NCBI RefSeq assembly: GCF_902459725.1
Contig: NZ_CABPSH010000002.1
Span: 248,001 to 312,000, forward strand
DNA from: Pandoraea eparura
GTDB lineage: Bacteria; Pseudomonadota; Gammaproteobacteria; Burkholderiales; Burkholderiaceae
Reading direction: 5' to 3'
DNA length: 64,000 bases
Position 1 is the stretch's first letter. Every line of letters starts with the position of its first letter. The notes under the pieces were generated by a model that saw only the letters and a program-made list of their open reading frames with translations, was not told the origin of the DNA and did no database searches. Position numbers and translations under genes: made by a program. Of the stretch, positions 27,192 through 36,199 are shown piece by piece.

Positions 27192-27558
27192 AGACCCAAG
27201 CGCCGCCGCGCCGGGAAGGTGGTCCGGCGGCGGCGCAACCCGCAGCGTTGACAGGGCGCGTCCTTTACAGGGACGCTCCCTTTGTCGTTTCTCGCCCCCG
27301 CACGCGCGCCTTCGGGCGATGCACACGCATTCAACGTAGTGTGCGCATAACACTTTCGTGAGTCGTCGGGCGGTCGCCCTGGCGCTCAGGCCCCAGATTG
27401 GTGCGATAACGTCGCACGCTGGTGCGATGGGTCGCTCCCCGGGCGTAAAATCGCGGAAAATCATGGACAATAGCGCCGGCGCCGCTGGGCGCCTTTGAGC
27501 ACGCTTCTTGCTCACCTATTCTGTACATAACCCTGCTGCCCCCGCGCCCGTCCCTACC
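27192..27558. other. MHS transporter-EAL intergenic region
   Basis: 367 bases without a gene. A hairpin at 27254-27280 (GCGTCC and GGACGC arms plus flanking G/C pairs) followed by TTTGTCGTTT may end the transporter transcript. Further on, GTGCGA-TAACG-TCGCAC at 27401-27417 is a palindrome with a third GTGCGA copy at 27422, a candidate operator for the EAL gene. No convincing promoter boxes. Confidence 0.4.
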
Positions 27559-28809
27559 ATGACCATGATCGATCTCGACGCCCCCGGCTTGCTGCCGCCC
27601 CGTTTGACGGCGGCCGACGACGGGCGGCGCATCGTCATTTACGGCGACTTCACGATCTGCAGCGTCTTCCAGCCGGTGTTCTCGGTCTCGCACCGGCGCG
27701 CCATCGGCTATCACGCTTCCCTGCGCGCGCACGACGCGCAAGGCCGCCACATCCCGTCGCATGAAGTCTTCACGATGGCGGCGCGGCATGGCGACATGCT
27801 CGAACTGGGCCGGCTCGCCGAATCGTTGCATCTGGGCAACTTCCATGAATTCGACGGCCGCGACGCGTGGCTTTTCCTGAGCCTGCACCCGGCCGCCCTG
27901 ATGGACACCGTCTACGGCGACGCGCTCATCGCCACGCTCAAGGCCATCGGCCTGTCGCCACAACGCGTGGTGCTCGAAGTGCCCGAGCAGGCCGGCGGCG
28001 ACACCCCGCGCTTCGGCGCCATCGTCGGCAGCCTGCGCAAGGCTGGCTTCCTGATTGCGCTGGGCGGCTTCGGGGCCAAGCATTCGAATATCGACCGGGT
28101 GTGGGATCTGCGCCCTGACATCGTGGTGCTCGATCGCGGCATTCTCGCGCAGGCGACCGAGCAATCGCATCTGGCGCGCGTACTGCCGGGGCTCGTGTCG
28201 CTGCTGCACGAATCGGGACAACTCGTGATGATGGGCGGCCTCGCGACGGATCGCGAAGCGTTGATTGCCTTGGAGTGCAACGTCGACTTCGTACAGGGGC
28301 TGTACTTCGCGGGGCCAGACGTCGATCCCGTGCAGCCGAAGGTCGCCGCCGAGCGCATGGACGCGCTCTCGTCGGCGCTGCGCACGCAACTGGTCGAGCG
28401 CGAACGCGCCGAGCATGCGCGACTTGCCCCGTATGTGGCAGGCATCGAGGCGGCGGCTGCGCATCTCGCCCAAGGGCAGGACATCGAACACGCGACGCAC
28501 GACCTGCTCGCGCTGCCCGACGCGGCGCGCTGCTTCTTGCTCGACGCCGCAGGGCGCCAGATCGGCGACAACGTGCTGCCCCACAACCATTCGTCGCAGC
28601 GTGCCAAGCGGTTCCGGCCGCTGCTGCACTCCGAGGGAGCGAACTGGGCAAGGCGCCCCTATTTCATCGAAGCCATGCGCGCCCCCGGCGAAGTGCATTT
28701 CACCTCGCCCTATCTCTCGATCAACGAGGCGCACCTGTGCGTGACCGCCTCCATCGCCACGCCCGCCAAGCAGGGCCTGAATGTGCTGTGTGTCGACATC
28801 AACTGGTGA
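27559..28809 (+). CDS. Degenerate EAL-domain protein with C-terminal sensor-like region
   Basis: About 416 aa from the ATG at 27559 (a TTG at 27508 would add 17 residues; neither has a clear ribosome-binding site). Residues about 25-265 follow an EAL fold, but the catalytic signatures are lost. EALLR is GYHASLR, so the first metal-binding glutamate is His; the DDFGTG loop is LGGFGAK; the EGVE region is MGGLAT. Hydrolysis of cyclic-di-GMP is therefore unlikely. The C-terminal 150 residues look like a PAS/Cache-type domain (FLLDAAGRQIGDNVLP; YFIEAMRAPGEVHFTSPYLS). It may be a cyclic-di-GMP receptor or a protein-binding regulator. It stands alone between terminators. Confidence 0.8.
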   Translation: MTMIDLDAPGLLPPRLTAADDGRRIVIYGDFTICSVFQPVFSVSHRRAIGYHASLRAHDAQGRHIPSHEVFTMAARHGDMLELGRLAESLHLGNFHEFDGRDAWLFLSLHPAALMDTVYGDALIATLKAIGLSPQRVVLEVPEQAGGDTPRFGAIVGSLRKAGFLIALGGFGAKHSNIDRVWDLRPDIVVLDRGILAQATEQSHLARVLPGLVSLLHESGQLVMMGGLATDREALIALECNVDFVQGLYFAGPDVDPVQPKVAAERMDALSSALRTQLVERERAEHARLAPYVAGIEAAAAHLAQGQDIEHATHDLLALPDAARCFLLDAAGRQIGDNVLPHNHSSQRAKRFRPLLHSEGANWARRPYFIEAMRAPGEVHFTSPYLSINEAHLCVTASIATPAKQGLNVLCVDINW

Positions 28810-28840
28810 CAGCGAGCGTCTGAACCGCGCTTGAAATGCC

Positions 28841-28879
28841 AACGCCCCCGTGCATCTTGCGACGTACGGGGGCGTTGTT
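28841..28879 (+). terminator. Terminator after the EAL gene
   Basis: Perfect 11-bp arms AACGCCCCCGT (28841-28851) and ACGGGGGCGTT (28866-28876) followed by GTT. It lies between convergent genes and could serve both strands. Confidence 0.7.
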
Positions 28880-28960
28880 CATGGCGCGTCGCACGCTGCG
28901 ACGCTTGGGCGACACGCCACGCCTCGCAGCGCGCATTGCCTCGGGCCGCGTGGCTCGCCG

Positions 28961-30067
28961 TCAAGCCGCGCGTTGCACCCGATAGCGTTCGAGCCAGTGC
29001 GCATACGGGGCGGGCAGCACCCACGACGGCCGCGCCACGTCGAGTTCGCGCGCCGCGTAGTACGGCCAGTGCGGGTTGGCCAGCAGCGCGCGGCCAATCA
29101 TCACGAGATCCATCTGGCCGTCGGCCACCACGCGCTGCGCCGCCTGCGGATCGTCGATGCTCCACGACGACGCCACGGCAATGCCGGCTTCCTTCCTGAC
29201 GCGCTCGGCAATCGGTGCGAGAAATGCCGAGCCCCACGGAATATTCGCCGCGGGCGTCGAGAAACCGACGCTCACGTTGAGCAGATCGAGACCGCCTTCA
29301 CGCATCTGGCGCGTGAGGGCAATCGACTCTGCCAGCGTCTCGTCGTCGCGGCCGTCGTACTCGATCACGCCGAAACGCGCCGTGAGCGGCAGACGCTCCG
29401 GCCACACCTCGCGTACGGCGGCGAGCGTCTCACGCAGGAAGCGGCTGCGGCCAGCAAGATCGCCGCCGTAGGCATCGTCGCGATGGTTCGCATGCACCGA
29501 GAAGAAGCTCTGCGCCAGATAGCCGTGGGCGAAGTGCAGTTCGAGCCATTCGAAGCCCGCTGCCAGCGCCCGGCGCGCGGCCGCCACGAAGTCGGCTTTC
29601 ACGCGCTCGATATCGTCCAGCGTCATCGCCTTGGGCACCTTGCCGAGATGCGCGCCGAAAGCGACCGCAGACGGCGAGATCGTTGACCAGCCCCGCGGGT
29701 CGTCCTCGCCGATGTGATCATCGCCCTCCCAGGGACGGTTGGCGCTGGCCTTGCGACCCGCGTGCGCAATCTGGATGCCGGGCACCGCGCCATGCACCTT
29801 GATGGCCGACGCAATGCGCGCCATGCCTTGGGCCTGTTCGTCGTTCCACAGTCCGGTGCATCCCGGGGAGATACGGCCTTCGGGCGAGACGGCGGTCGCC
29901 TCGACGATCACCAGCCCGGCGCCGCCACGCGCCAGACCGGCGTAGTGAGCGAGGTGCCAGTCGTTGGTGAGACCGTCGACGGCGCTGTACTGGCACATCG
30001 GCGGAATGGCCACGCGGTTGCGCAGCTTGACGCTTTTCAGTTCGAACGGGGAAAACAGGGCAGACAT
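28961..30067 (-). CDS. NADH:flavin oxidoreductase, OYE family (YqjM/XenA-like)
   Basis: 368 aa FMN-dependent TIM barrel. It begins LFSPFELKSVKLRNRVAIPPMCQYSA. The substrate-anion binding histidines are in LELHFAHGYLAQSFFS, and IQIAHAGRKAS is the YqjM/xenobiotic-reductase version of the early motif. Family members reduce the C=C bond of enones or nitro groups using NAD(P)H. The ATG at 30067 is preferred; the longer frame upstream runs into the divergent LysR control region. The LysR protein at 30273 is the likely regulator. Confidence 0.9.
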   Translation of the reverse strand: MSALFSPFELKSVKLRNRVAIPPMCQYSAVDGLTNDWHLAHYAGLARGGAGLVIVEATAVSPEGRISPGCTGLWNDEQAQGMARIASAIKVHGAVPGIQIAHAGRKASANRPWEGDDHIGEDDPRGWSTISPSAVAFGAHLGKVPKAMTLDDIERVKADFVAAARRALAAGFEWLELHFAHGYLAQSFFSVHANHRDDAYGGDLAGRSRFLRETLAAVREVWPERLPLTARFGVIEYDGRDDETLAESIALTRQMREGGLDLLNVSVGFSTPAANIPWGSAFLAPIAERVRKEAGIAVASSWSIDDPQAAQRVVADGQMDLVMIGRALLANPHWPYYAARELDVARPSWVLPAPYAHWLERYRVQRAA

Positions 30068-30238
30068 GGGGTTTCTCTTGGAGTCAGGGGAAGCGGCGCT
30101 GGTGGACGTCACCCATGGCGTATGCCGGGGGCAGAAGGCCGTGACCGATACCAATGTTCGGATGCCGGTGGTTCGCAGCGCCTCGACCATGCAAGGTCGA
30201 CAAGCGCCATGGTAGTCGCACCGAGTTATAATGAAAAC

Positions 30239-30262
30239 TATCAACATATTATCGAATTGATA
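30239..30262. promoter_or_regulatory. LysR-type operator between the OYE gene and its LysR gene
   Basis: TATCAA at 30239-30244 and TTGATA at 30257-30262 form an interrupted inverted repeat with a T-N11-A core nearby, as expected for LysR proteins. A TATAAT-like TTATAAT stands just upstream at 30226-30232. The site lies 10 bases before the LysR start. Confidence 0.6.
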
Positions 30263-30272
30263 ACAGTTCATT

Positions 30273-31196
30273 ATGGTCAATCCGCAGTGGCTCAAATCGT
30301 TCGCCACGCTCGCCGAGCTGGGTAACTTCACACGCACCGCTGATCGGCTGGGGCTCACGCAGGCAGCTGTGAGCCAGCATGTGAAGCATCTCGAAGCGGA
30401 GTTCGGGGCGTTGCTGGTGCGGCGTCCGCGTGCGATCGAACTCACGCCCGCCGGGCAGGCGCTGCTGACCTATTGCCGCGAAGTCGAGTGCGCGGCCCGG
30501 CATCTGCGCTCGCGGCTGGACGATGCGGACGACGAGTGCGGAGAAATCACGCTCATCACGCCGGGCAGCATCGGGCTGTACCTGTGTCCGATCCTGCTCG
30601 ACATGCAGAAGGCCAATCCGGCGATGGTCGTGCAGCATCGCTTCGCGCCCGACCGGGAGGTCCTCGAAGGCGTGTTGCAGAATCGCTTCGAGCTGGGCCT
30701 GGTGACGTTGCGGCCGGACGATCCACGGCTTGCCGCCACGCCGTTCACGCAAGAGCCGCTCGAACTCGTGGTGCCGGCGGGGGAAGACGTACACAAGTGG
30801 GAAGACCTCAAGCGCATCGGGTACATCGATCATCCCGATGGCGAGGCGATGTCGACGCGATTGTTGAGCCGTCGCTTTCCGGGCAATCCCGGCGTGCAGA
30901 GCCTGCCGTGCAAGGGCTGCACGAACCAGGTCAGCCTGATTCTCGAATACGTTGCGCGCGGACTCGGTTTCACCATCATTCCGCAATACGCGCGGCAGGC
31001 GTTCGCGTCGCAGGCGGCGATTCGCGTGGTGGACTGCGGCCCGCCGGTGGTCGACACGCTGTGGCTGATCCATCGTGCCGAGTGGCCGCTGTCGGCGCGC
31101 GCTCAACGGGCGGTGGCGCTGCTGCGTGAGCGTGTGGACGCCCCGCTTGCGCGCGCCTTCGGCGGCGAACGCGTACGGCAACACGCAGGCGTGTGA
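30273..31196 (+). CDS. LysR-family transcriptional regulator
   Basis: 307 aa. HTH at residues 4-60 (WLKSFATLAELGNFTRTADRLGLTQAAVSQHVKHLE) then the effector-binding domain with ITLITPGSIGLYLCPILL. Divergent from the OYE-family reductase and probably its regulator. The C-terminus (FGGERVRQHAGV) is unremarkable. Confidence 0.9.
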   Translation: MVNPQWLKSFATLAELGNFTRTADRLGLTQAAVSQHVKHLEAEFGALLVRRPRAIELTPAGQALLTYCREVECAARHLRSRLDDADDECGEITLITPGSIGLYLCPILLDMQKANPAMVVQHRFAPDREVLEGVLQNRFELGLVTLRPDDPRLAATPFTQEPLELVVPAGEDVHKWEDLKRIGYIDHPDGEAMSTRLLSRRFPGNPGVQSLPCKGCTNQVSLILEYVARGLGFTIIPQYARQAFASQAAIRVVDCGPPVVDTLWLIHRAEWPLSARAQRAVALLRERVDAPLARAFGGERVRQHAGV

Positions 31197-31292
31197 GCGG
31201 GCGTCAGCCGCATCGCTCGGCCCGCTCGGCCCGCTCGACACGTCACACGCTCACGCGGTCGCGGCAGCGGCGACCGCCTCTACCTCCCCTAT

Positions 31293-31346
31293 CGCGCTTA
31301 CCGCGCTTACCGCGCTTACCGCGCTTACCGCCCTTACCGCCCTTAC
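31293..31346. repeat. 9-bp tandem repeat, six copies
   Basis: Four copies of CGCGCTTAC followed by two of CGCCCTTAC, head to tail, in the gap between convergent genes. A shorter GCTCGGCCC repeat lies upstream near 31216-31236. No unique spacers, so not a CRISPR. Copy number is likely to vary between strains. Confidence 0.85.
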
Positions 31347-31359
31347 CGGTCTACCCTGC

Positions 31360-32469
31360 TCAGCCCGCGCTGACCACGGCGGCAATCGCCTGGCCGACGT
31401 CGGTCGTGTTCGCGTTGCCACCCAAGTCGCCAGTGCGCGGCCCGTCCTTGATGACCTGCGTGATCGCCGCAAGAATGGCGTCGTGCGCCTCACGCGTGCG
31501 CCCTTCGCCGCGGCCGATGAAGTCGAGCATCATCGCCGCCGTCCAGATCATGCCGATCGGGTTGGCGATGTTCTTGCCCGCGATGTCCGGCGCCGAGCCG
31601 TGTACCGGTTCGAACAGCGACGGGAATTTGCCTTCCGGATTCAGATTGCCCGACGGCGCGATGCCGATCGTGCCAGTGCAGGCCGGCCCCAGATCCGACA
31701 GGATGTCGCCGAACAGATTCGACGCGACCACCACGTCGAAGCGATCTGGATTGAGCACGAAGCGCGCGCACAGAATGTCGATGTGCTGCTTGTCCCACGT
31801 GATGTCCGGATACTTCGCTGCCGTCTCGGCCGCGCGCTTGTCCCACCACGGCATCGAGATCGAAATCCCATTGCTCTTGGTTGCCACCGTCACGTGCTTG
31901 CGCTCGCGTTTCTGTGCAAGATCAAACGCGAACTTCAGCACGCGCTCCGTGCCGTGCCGCGTGAAAATCGACTCCTGCACGACAAACTCGCGCTCCGTGC
32001 CTTCGAACATCACGCCGCCCACCGACGAGTACTCGCCTTCGGTGTTCTCGCGCACGATCAGGAAGTCGATATCGCCCGCCTTGCGGCCCGCCAGCGGCGA
32101 CGGCACCCCATCGAACAGACGCGCCGGGCGCAGGTTGATGTACTGGTCGAATTCGCGGCGGAACTTGAGCAGCGACCCCCACAGCGAGATATGGTCGGGC
32201 ACCGTCTCTGGCCAGCCCACCGCACCGAACAGAATGGCGTCGACGCCGTCGAGCTGCTGCTTCCAGTCGTCCGGCATCATCTGGCCATGCTTGACGTAGT
32301 AGTCGCAGCTCGCCCACTCGATGTGCTGATAGTCGACGGGAATGCCAAAACGCCGGCAGGCGGCATCGAGCACGCGCAGGCCTTCGGGCATCACCTCTTT
32401 GCCGATGCCGTCGCCCGGAATCACGGCGATCTTGAACGGACGCGCGGGGCGCTGGGACGTGTCGGTCAT
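31360..32469 (-). CDS. Tartrate dehydrogenase / D-malate dehydrogenase (decarboxylating)
   Basis: 369 aa of the isocitrate/isopropylmalate dehydrogenase family. It begins KIAVIPGDGIGKEVMPEGL; the substrate loop reads INLRPARLFDGVPSPL and the NAD and metal motif VASNLFGDILSDLGPACTGT. This is the pattern of TtuC/DmlA enzymes, which oxidise tartrate, D-malate or both with NAD. Sequence does not separate these substrates. The ATG at 32469 follows CTGGAG. A LysR gene is divergent, as dmlR is to dmlA in E. coli. Confidence 0.9.
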   Translation of the reverse strand: MTDTSQRPARPFKIAVIPGDGIGKEVMPEGLRVLDAACRRFGIPVDYQHIEWASCDYYVKHGQMMPDDWKQQLDGVDAILFGAVGWPETVPDHISLWGSLLKFRREFDQYINLRPARLFDGVPSPLAGRKAGDIDFLIVRENTEGEYSSVGGVMFEGTEREFVVQESIFTRHGTERVLKFAFDLAQKRERKHVTVATKSNGISISMPWWDKRAAETAAKYPDITWDKQHIDILCARFVLNPDRFDVVVASNLFGDILSDLGPACTGTIGIAPSGNLNPEGKFPSLFEPVHGSAPDIAGKNIANPIGMIWTAAMMLDFIGRGEGRTREAHDAILAAITQVIKDGPRTGDLGGNANTTDVGQAIAAVVSAG

Positions 32470-32564
32470 GGTTTGTTTCTCCAGAGGGTTGGACGACGAC
32501 GCTAGGTTATTCCATTCCAACGCGGATAAAATCCATCAATCGGTTAATCCACTATCCACGAATC

Positions 32565-33476
32565 GTGAATAAATCTCTGCCCGGCAACCCGAATCTCGAC
32601 GATCTGCGCGTGTTTTGCCAGGTCGCGCGCCGCGCCAGCTTTTCCGCAGCGGCAGAAGCGCTGGGCGTCTCGCCCGCGTATGTGAGCAAGCGCGTTGGCA
32701 TGCTCGAAGCCGACCTCGGCACGCGCTTGCTGCATCGCTCCACACGGCGCGTGGCCATCACCGACGCCGGGGAACGGGTGTACGCCTGGGCGGAAAAGAT
32801 TCTCGACGATGTGAATCACTTGATCGAGGACGTCTCCAGCACGCGGCAGGTGCCGCGCGGCACGCTACGGGTGTCGAGCAGCTTCGGCTTCGGACGGCAC
32901 GCCGTGGCGCCCGCCATGTCGCGGCTGCGGGCGCGGTATCCACAGCTCAATGTACGGCTGGACCTGTTCGACCGCATTGTCGACATGGCGGCGGAAGGGT
33001 ACGACCTCGACGTGCGCATCGGCGACGACATCGCACCGCATCTGATCGCCCGCAAGCTCGCGGACAATCATCGAGTGCTGTGCGCCTCGCGCGCGTATCT
33101 CGACGCGCATGGCACGCCACGTCAATTGAGCGATCTGGCCGGCCATGCGTGCATCGTCATCAAGGAGCGCGATCATCCGTTCGGCGTGTGGCGGCTGCAA
33201 CAGCGTGGCGAGGCGGTCGCGCTCAAGGTGACGGGGCCGCTGTCCACGAACCACGGCGAAGTGGCGGTACAGTGGGCGCTCGACGGACAGGGGATCGTAC
33301 TGCGGTCGATGTGGGACGTGGGAGCACTTATCGCGCGCGGCGATCTGGTGCAGGTGCTGCCCGACGTGACGCAAGCGGCCAACGTCTGGGCCGTGTATCC
33401 GTCTCGCGTGGCATCGTCGGCCAAGGTGCGCGCCTGCGTGGAATTCCTCCGCGAGGAATTCCAGACAATGACGTGA
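32565..33476 (+). CDS. LysR-family transcriptional regulator (DmlR-like)
   Basis: 303 aa. HTH residues 7-65 (LDDLRVFCQVARRASFSAAAEALGVSPAYVSKRVGMLE), effector domain with RGTLRVSSSFGFGRHAVAPAM. The start is GTG at 32565, within a palindrome CACGAATCGTG at 32557-32567 that may be an operator overlapping the start. Divergent from the tartrate/D-malate dehydrogenase and probably its activator. Confidence 0.88.
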   Translation: MNKSLPGNPNLDDLRVFCQVARRASFSAAAEALGVSPAYVSKRVGMLEADLGTRLLHRSTRRVAITDAGERVYAWAEKILDDVNHLIEDVSSTRQVPRGTLRVSSSFGFGRHAVAPAMSRLRARYPQLNVRLDLFDRIVDMAAEGYDLDVRIGDDIAPHLIARKLADNHRVLCASRAYLDAHGTPRQLSDLAGHACIVIKERDHPFGVWRLQQRGEAVALKVTGPLSTNHGEVAVQWALDGQGIVLRSMWDVGALIARGDLVQVLPDVTQAANVWAVYPSRVASSAKVRACVEFLREEFQTMT

Positions 33477-33564
33477 GGCACTTCACATCGCGGTATCGCA
33501 CCGCGACGTGGGGCGCGCCGTTACCCCCACCGTTACCCCCACCGTTACGCCTGCCGTTTCCGCC

Positions 33565-35901
33565 TTACTGCAACGTGAACGACGCCTGTTCGACGTGCTG
33601 CGAGTCGAGCCCGATCTGCACGTTGAATTCACCGGGTTCCGCCACGTATTGCAGCTTCGCGTTGTAGAACTTCAGCAGGCTTTCATCAATGGCGAAGTGC
33701 ACGGTGCGCGATTCGCCGGGCTTCAGGCTCACCTTGTCGAAACCCTTCAGTTCCTTGATGGGACGCACGATCGACGCGGCGACATCCTGCAGATATAGCT
33801 GCACGACGGTCGCCCCCTCGCGCTTGCCGGTATTGCGCACCGTCACGCTCGCATCGAGCTTGCCGCCGCGCGCGAGCGTCTTGCTCGACAGCGTCACCTT
33901 CGACACTGCGAACGAGGTGTAGCTCAGGCCATAGCCGAAGGCGTACAACGGGCCAGAGTCTTCCTCGAAGTATTGCGACGTGTAGTTGGCCGGCTTGCCC
34001 GGCGTGAACGGCCGGCCGATGCGCAACTGGTTGTAGTACGTCGGGATCTGACCGATCGAGCGCGGGAACGAGATCGGCAGCTTGCCCGACGGGTTGTAGT
34101 CGCCGAACAGCACGTCCGCAATCGCGTGGCCACCTTCGGTACCGGTGTACCACGTCTCGAGCATGGCGTCGGCGTTGGCCTTCGGCCAGTTCAGATCGAG
34201 CGGCCGGCCGTTCATCAGCACGACGACCAGCGGCTTGCCGGTCGCCTTGAGCGCCTGCAACAGCGCCAGTTGGCTGCCCGGCAAGGACAGGCTCGTGCGG
34301 CTCGACGCCTCGTGCGACATGCCGCGCGCCTCACCCACCGCCACGACCAGCGTGTCGGCGCGGCGCGCGACCTGCACGGCTTCGTCGATCATCTGCTGCG
34401 GCGTTCGCTTGTCCTGCACGACTTCCGGATTGTCCCAATCGAGGAAGTTGAGATACTGCACCACGCGCGGGTCGTCAGTGATGTTCGCGCCGCGCGCATA
34501 GGTCACCTGCGCCTGCGCGCCGAGCGCGTCGCGCACGCCTTGCAGCAGCGTGACGGCCTGCGCCGCCACGCCTGCGGCCGACCAGCTCCCGAGGATGTCG
34601 ATCTTCGCGTCCGCGAGCGGCCCGATCACCGCGATCTTGCCCGCCTTGGCGAGCGGCAGCGTGTCGTGCCGGTTCTCCAGCAAGACGATGGACTGGCGTG
34701 CCGCTTCGCGTGCGGCGTCACGATGCAAACGGCTCGGCGCATTCACATCCTTCGGATCCTGCGCCGCATTGCCGATCCGCCGATACGGATCGGCAAACAG
34801 GCCCATGTCGTATTTCGCGCCGAGGACTTCACGCACCGCGTCGTCGATGTCGCGCATCGGCACCTCGCCCGACTTCACGAGCCCCGGCAATTGCTTGAGG
34901 TACTGCACGTCGGCCATGCTCATGTCGACACCCGCCTCGATGGCCAGCTTCGCGGCCTCGCGCCCGTCCTTCGCCACGCCGTGGCGCATCAGTTCCTCGA
35001 TCGCGCCGTGATCGCTCACGGTCACGCCCTTGAAGCCCCATTCGTCACGCAGCAGATCGCGCAACAACCACTTATTTGACGTGGCCGGCGTACCGTTGAT
35101 GGAGTTCAGCGCGATCATCACGCCGCCCGCGCCGGCATCGATCCCCGCGCGGTACGGCGGCAGATAGTCCTGGTACATGCGCATCGGACTCATGTCGACG
35201 ACGTTGTAATCGCGTCCGCCCTCGACGGCGCCGTACAGCGCGAAGTGCTTCACGAAGGCCATCAGGCTGTCCGGGTTGGCCGGCGACGTGCCCTGGAATC
35301 CCTGCACGCTCGCGCGCGCGGCCTGCGAGACCAGATAGGGGTCTTCGCCGAAGCCTTCCGACGTGCGCCCCCAACGCGGATCGCGCGAGAGGTCCACCAT
35401 CGGCGCGAAGGTCGCGTCCAGCCCATCGGCGCTCGCTTCGATGGCGGCCACGCGTGCGGCTTGCTTGACGACCGACATGTCCCAGCTCGACGCCAGCCCG
35501 AGGCTGATCGGGAAGACCGTGCGATGCCCGTGCACGATGTCGTAGGCAAAGAAGATCGGAATCTTCAGGCGGCTGTGCTTGACGGCCGCGTCCTGCAGCG
35601 GGCGATTGTCGGCGCGGGTGACGGAGTTGAACGTGCCCCCCACGCGACCGGCGGCGATCTCCTTGATGAGCTGCGGCTGCGGCATGTCCGAGCCTATGCT
35701 GATCAGGCGCAACTGGCCGACCTTCTCGTCGAGCGTCATGCGCGCGATGAGATCGTCGATGAACGCCCGCTTGGCGGTGGGAGACGGCATGGCCGCAGGG
35801 GGCGTGCCCTGAGCGCGGTTGCCCAGGTCGGCAGACGCGTCGGCAAAGGCCGGCGACATCGCGAGACTGGCGGCGAGCGCCAGTGCTGAGAACATTCTCA
35901 T
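33565..35901 (-). CDS. bglX: Periplasmic beta-glucosidase, glycoside hydrolase family 3
   Basis: 778 aa with a signal peptide of about 20 residues (cleavage near AFA-DAS). The GH3 N-terminal barrel contains FAPMVDLSRDPRWGRTSEGF and KHFALYGAVEGGRDYNVVDM, with the nucleophile Asp in VTVSDHGAIEEL (about 297). It continues through the C-terminal domain (ESSRT-like HEASSRTSLSLPGSQ) and a terminal fibronectin-III-like domain (VRNTGKREGATVVQLYLQD). It hydrolyses beta-glucosides or gluco-oligosaccharides in the periplasm. It is divergent from opgG, whose product shapes periplasmic glucans, a possible functional link. Confidence 0.93.
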   Translation of the reverse strand: MRMFSALALAASLAMSPAFADASADLGNRAQGTPPAAMPSPTAKRAFIDDLIARMTLDEKVGQLRLISIGSDMPQPQLIKEIAAGRVGGTFNSVTRADNRPLQDAAVKHSRLKIPIFFAYDIVHGHRTVFPISLGLASSWDMSVVKQAARVAAIEASADGLDATFAPMVDLSRDPRWGRTSEGFGEDPYLVSQAARASVQGFQGTSPANPDSLMAFVKHFALYGAVEGGRDYNVVDMSPMRMYQDYLPPYRAGIDAGAGGVMIALNSINGTPATSNKWLLRDLLRDEWGFKGVTVSDHGAIEELMRHGVAKDGREAAKLAIEAGVDMSMADVQYLKQLPGLVKSGEVPMRDIDDAVREVLGAKYDMGLFADPYRRIGNAAQDPKDVNAPSRLHRDAAREAARQSIVLLENRHDTLPLAKAGKIAVIGPLADAKIDILGSWSAAGVAAQAVTLLQGVRDALGAQAQVTYARGANITDDPRVVQYLNFLDWDNPEVVQDKRTPQQMIDEAVQVARRADTLVVAVGEARGMSHEASSRTSLSLPGSQLALLQALKATGKPLVVVLMNGRPLDLNWPKANADAMLETWYTGTEGGHAIADVLFGDYNPSGKLPISFPRSIGQIPTYYNQLRIGRPFTPGKPANYTSQYFEEDSGPLYAFGYGLSYTSFAVSKVTLSSKTLARGGKLDASVTVRNTGKREGATVVQLYLQDVAASIVRPIKELKGFDKVSLKPGESRTVHFAIDESLLKFYNAKLQYVAEPGEFNVQIGLDSQHVEQASFTLQ

Positions 35902-36199
35902 CGGTTAGCGATCCAATGTGGCGCGGCGCAACGCTGCCCCGTGAAATCGTCTGTGGCAGCGACTTGCGTCGTATCAACTGGCGTTACCCATGCCGGCACG
36001 ACGGTCCGGGTGGGTAACACGAAGTGCGAAGTGCGAAGTGCGATACTTTGCCACAATTGGTATTTGCCGAAGGATTCCGCCCCGGCTTTCGCGAAATGCG
36101 TGCTGCCATGGAACGCGAAACGGGACGCCCTATCGGGACGCCATGCGGGCACGTCAAGCCGGCACGCATCACGTCCTCCCCCAACGACTGGAGAAATTC

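Noticed and set aside
27559-28809. Active c-di-GMP phosphodiesterase
   Set aside because: The EAL, DDFGTG and EGVE residues needed for metal binding and catalysis are missing.
31293-31346. CRISPR array
   Set aside because: Repeat unit is only 9 bp with no spacers and no cas genes nearby.
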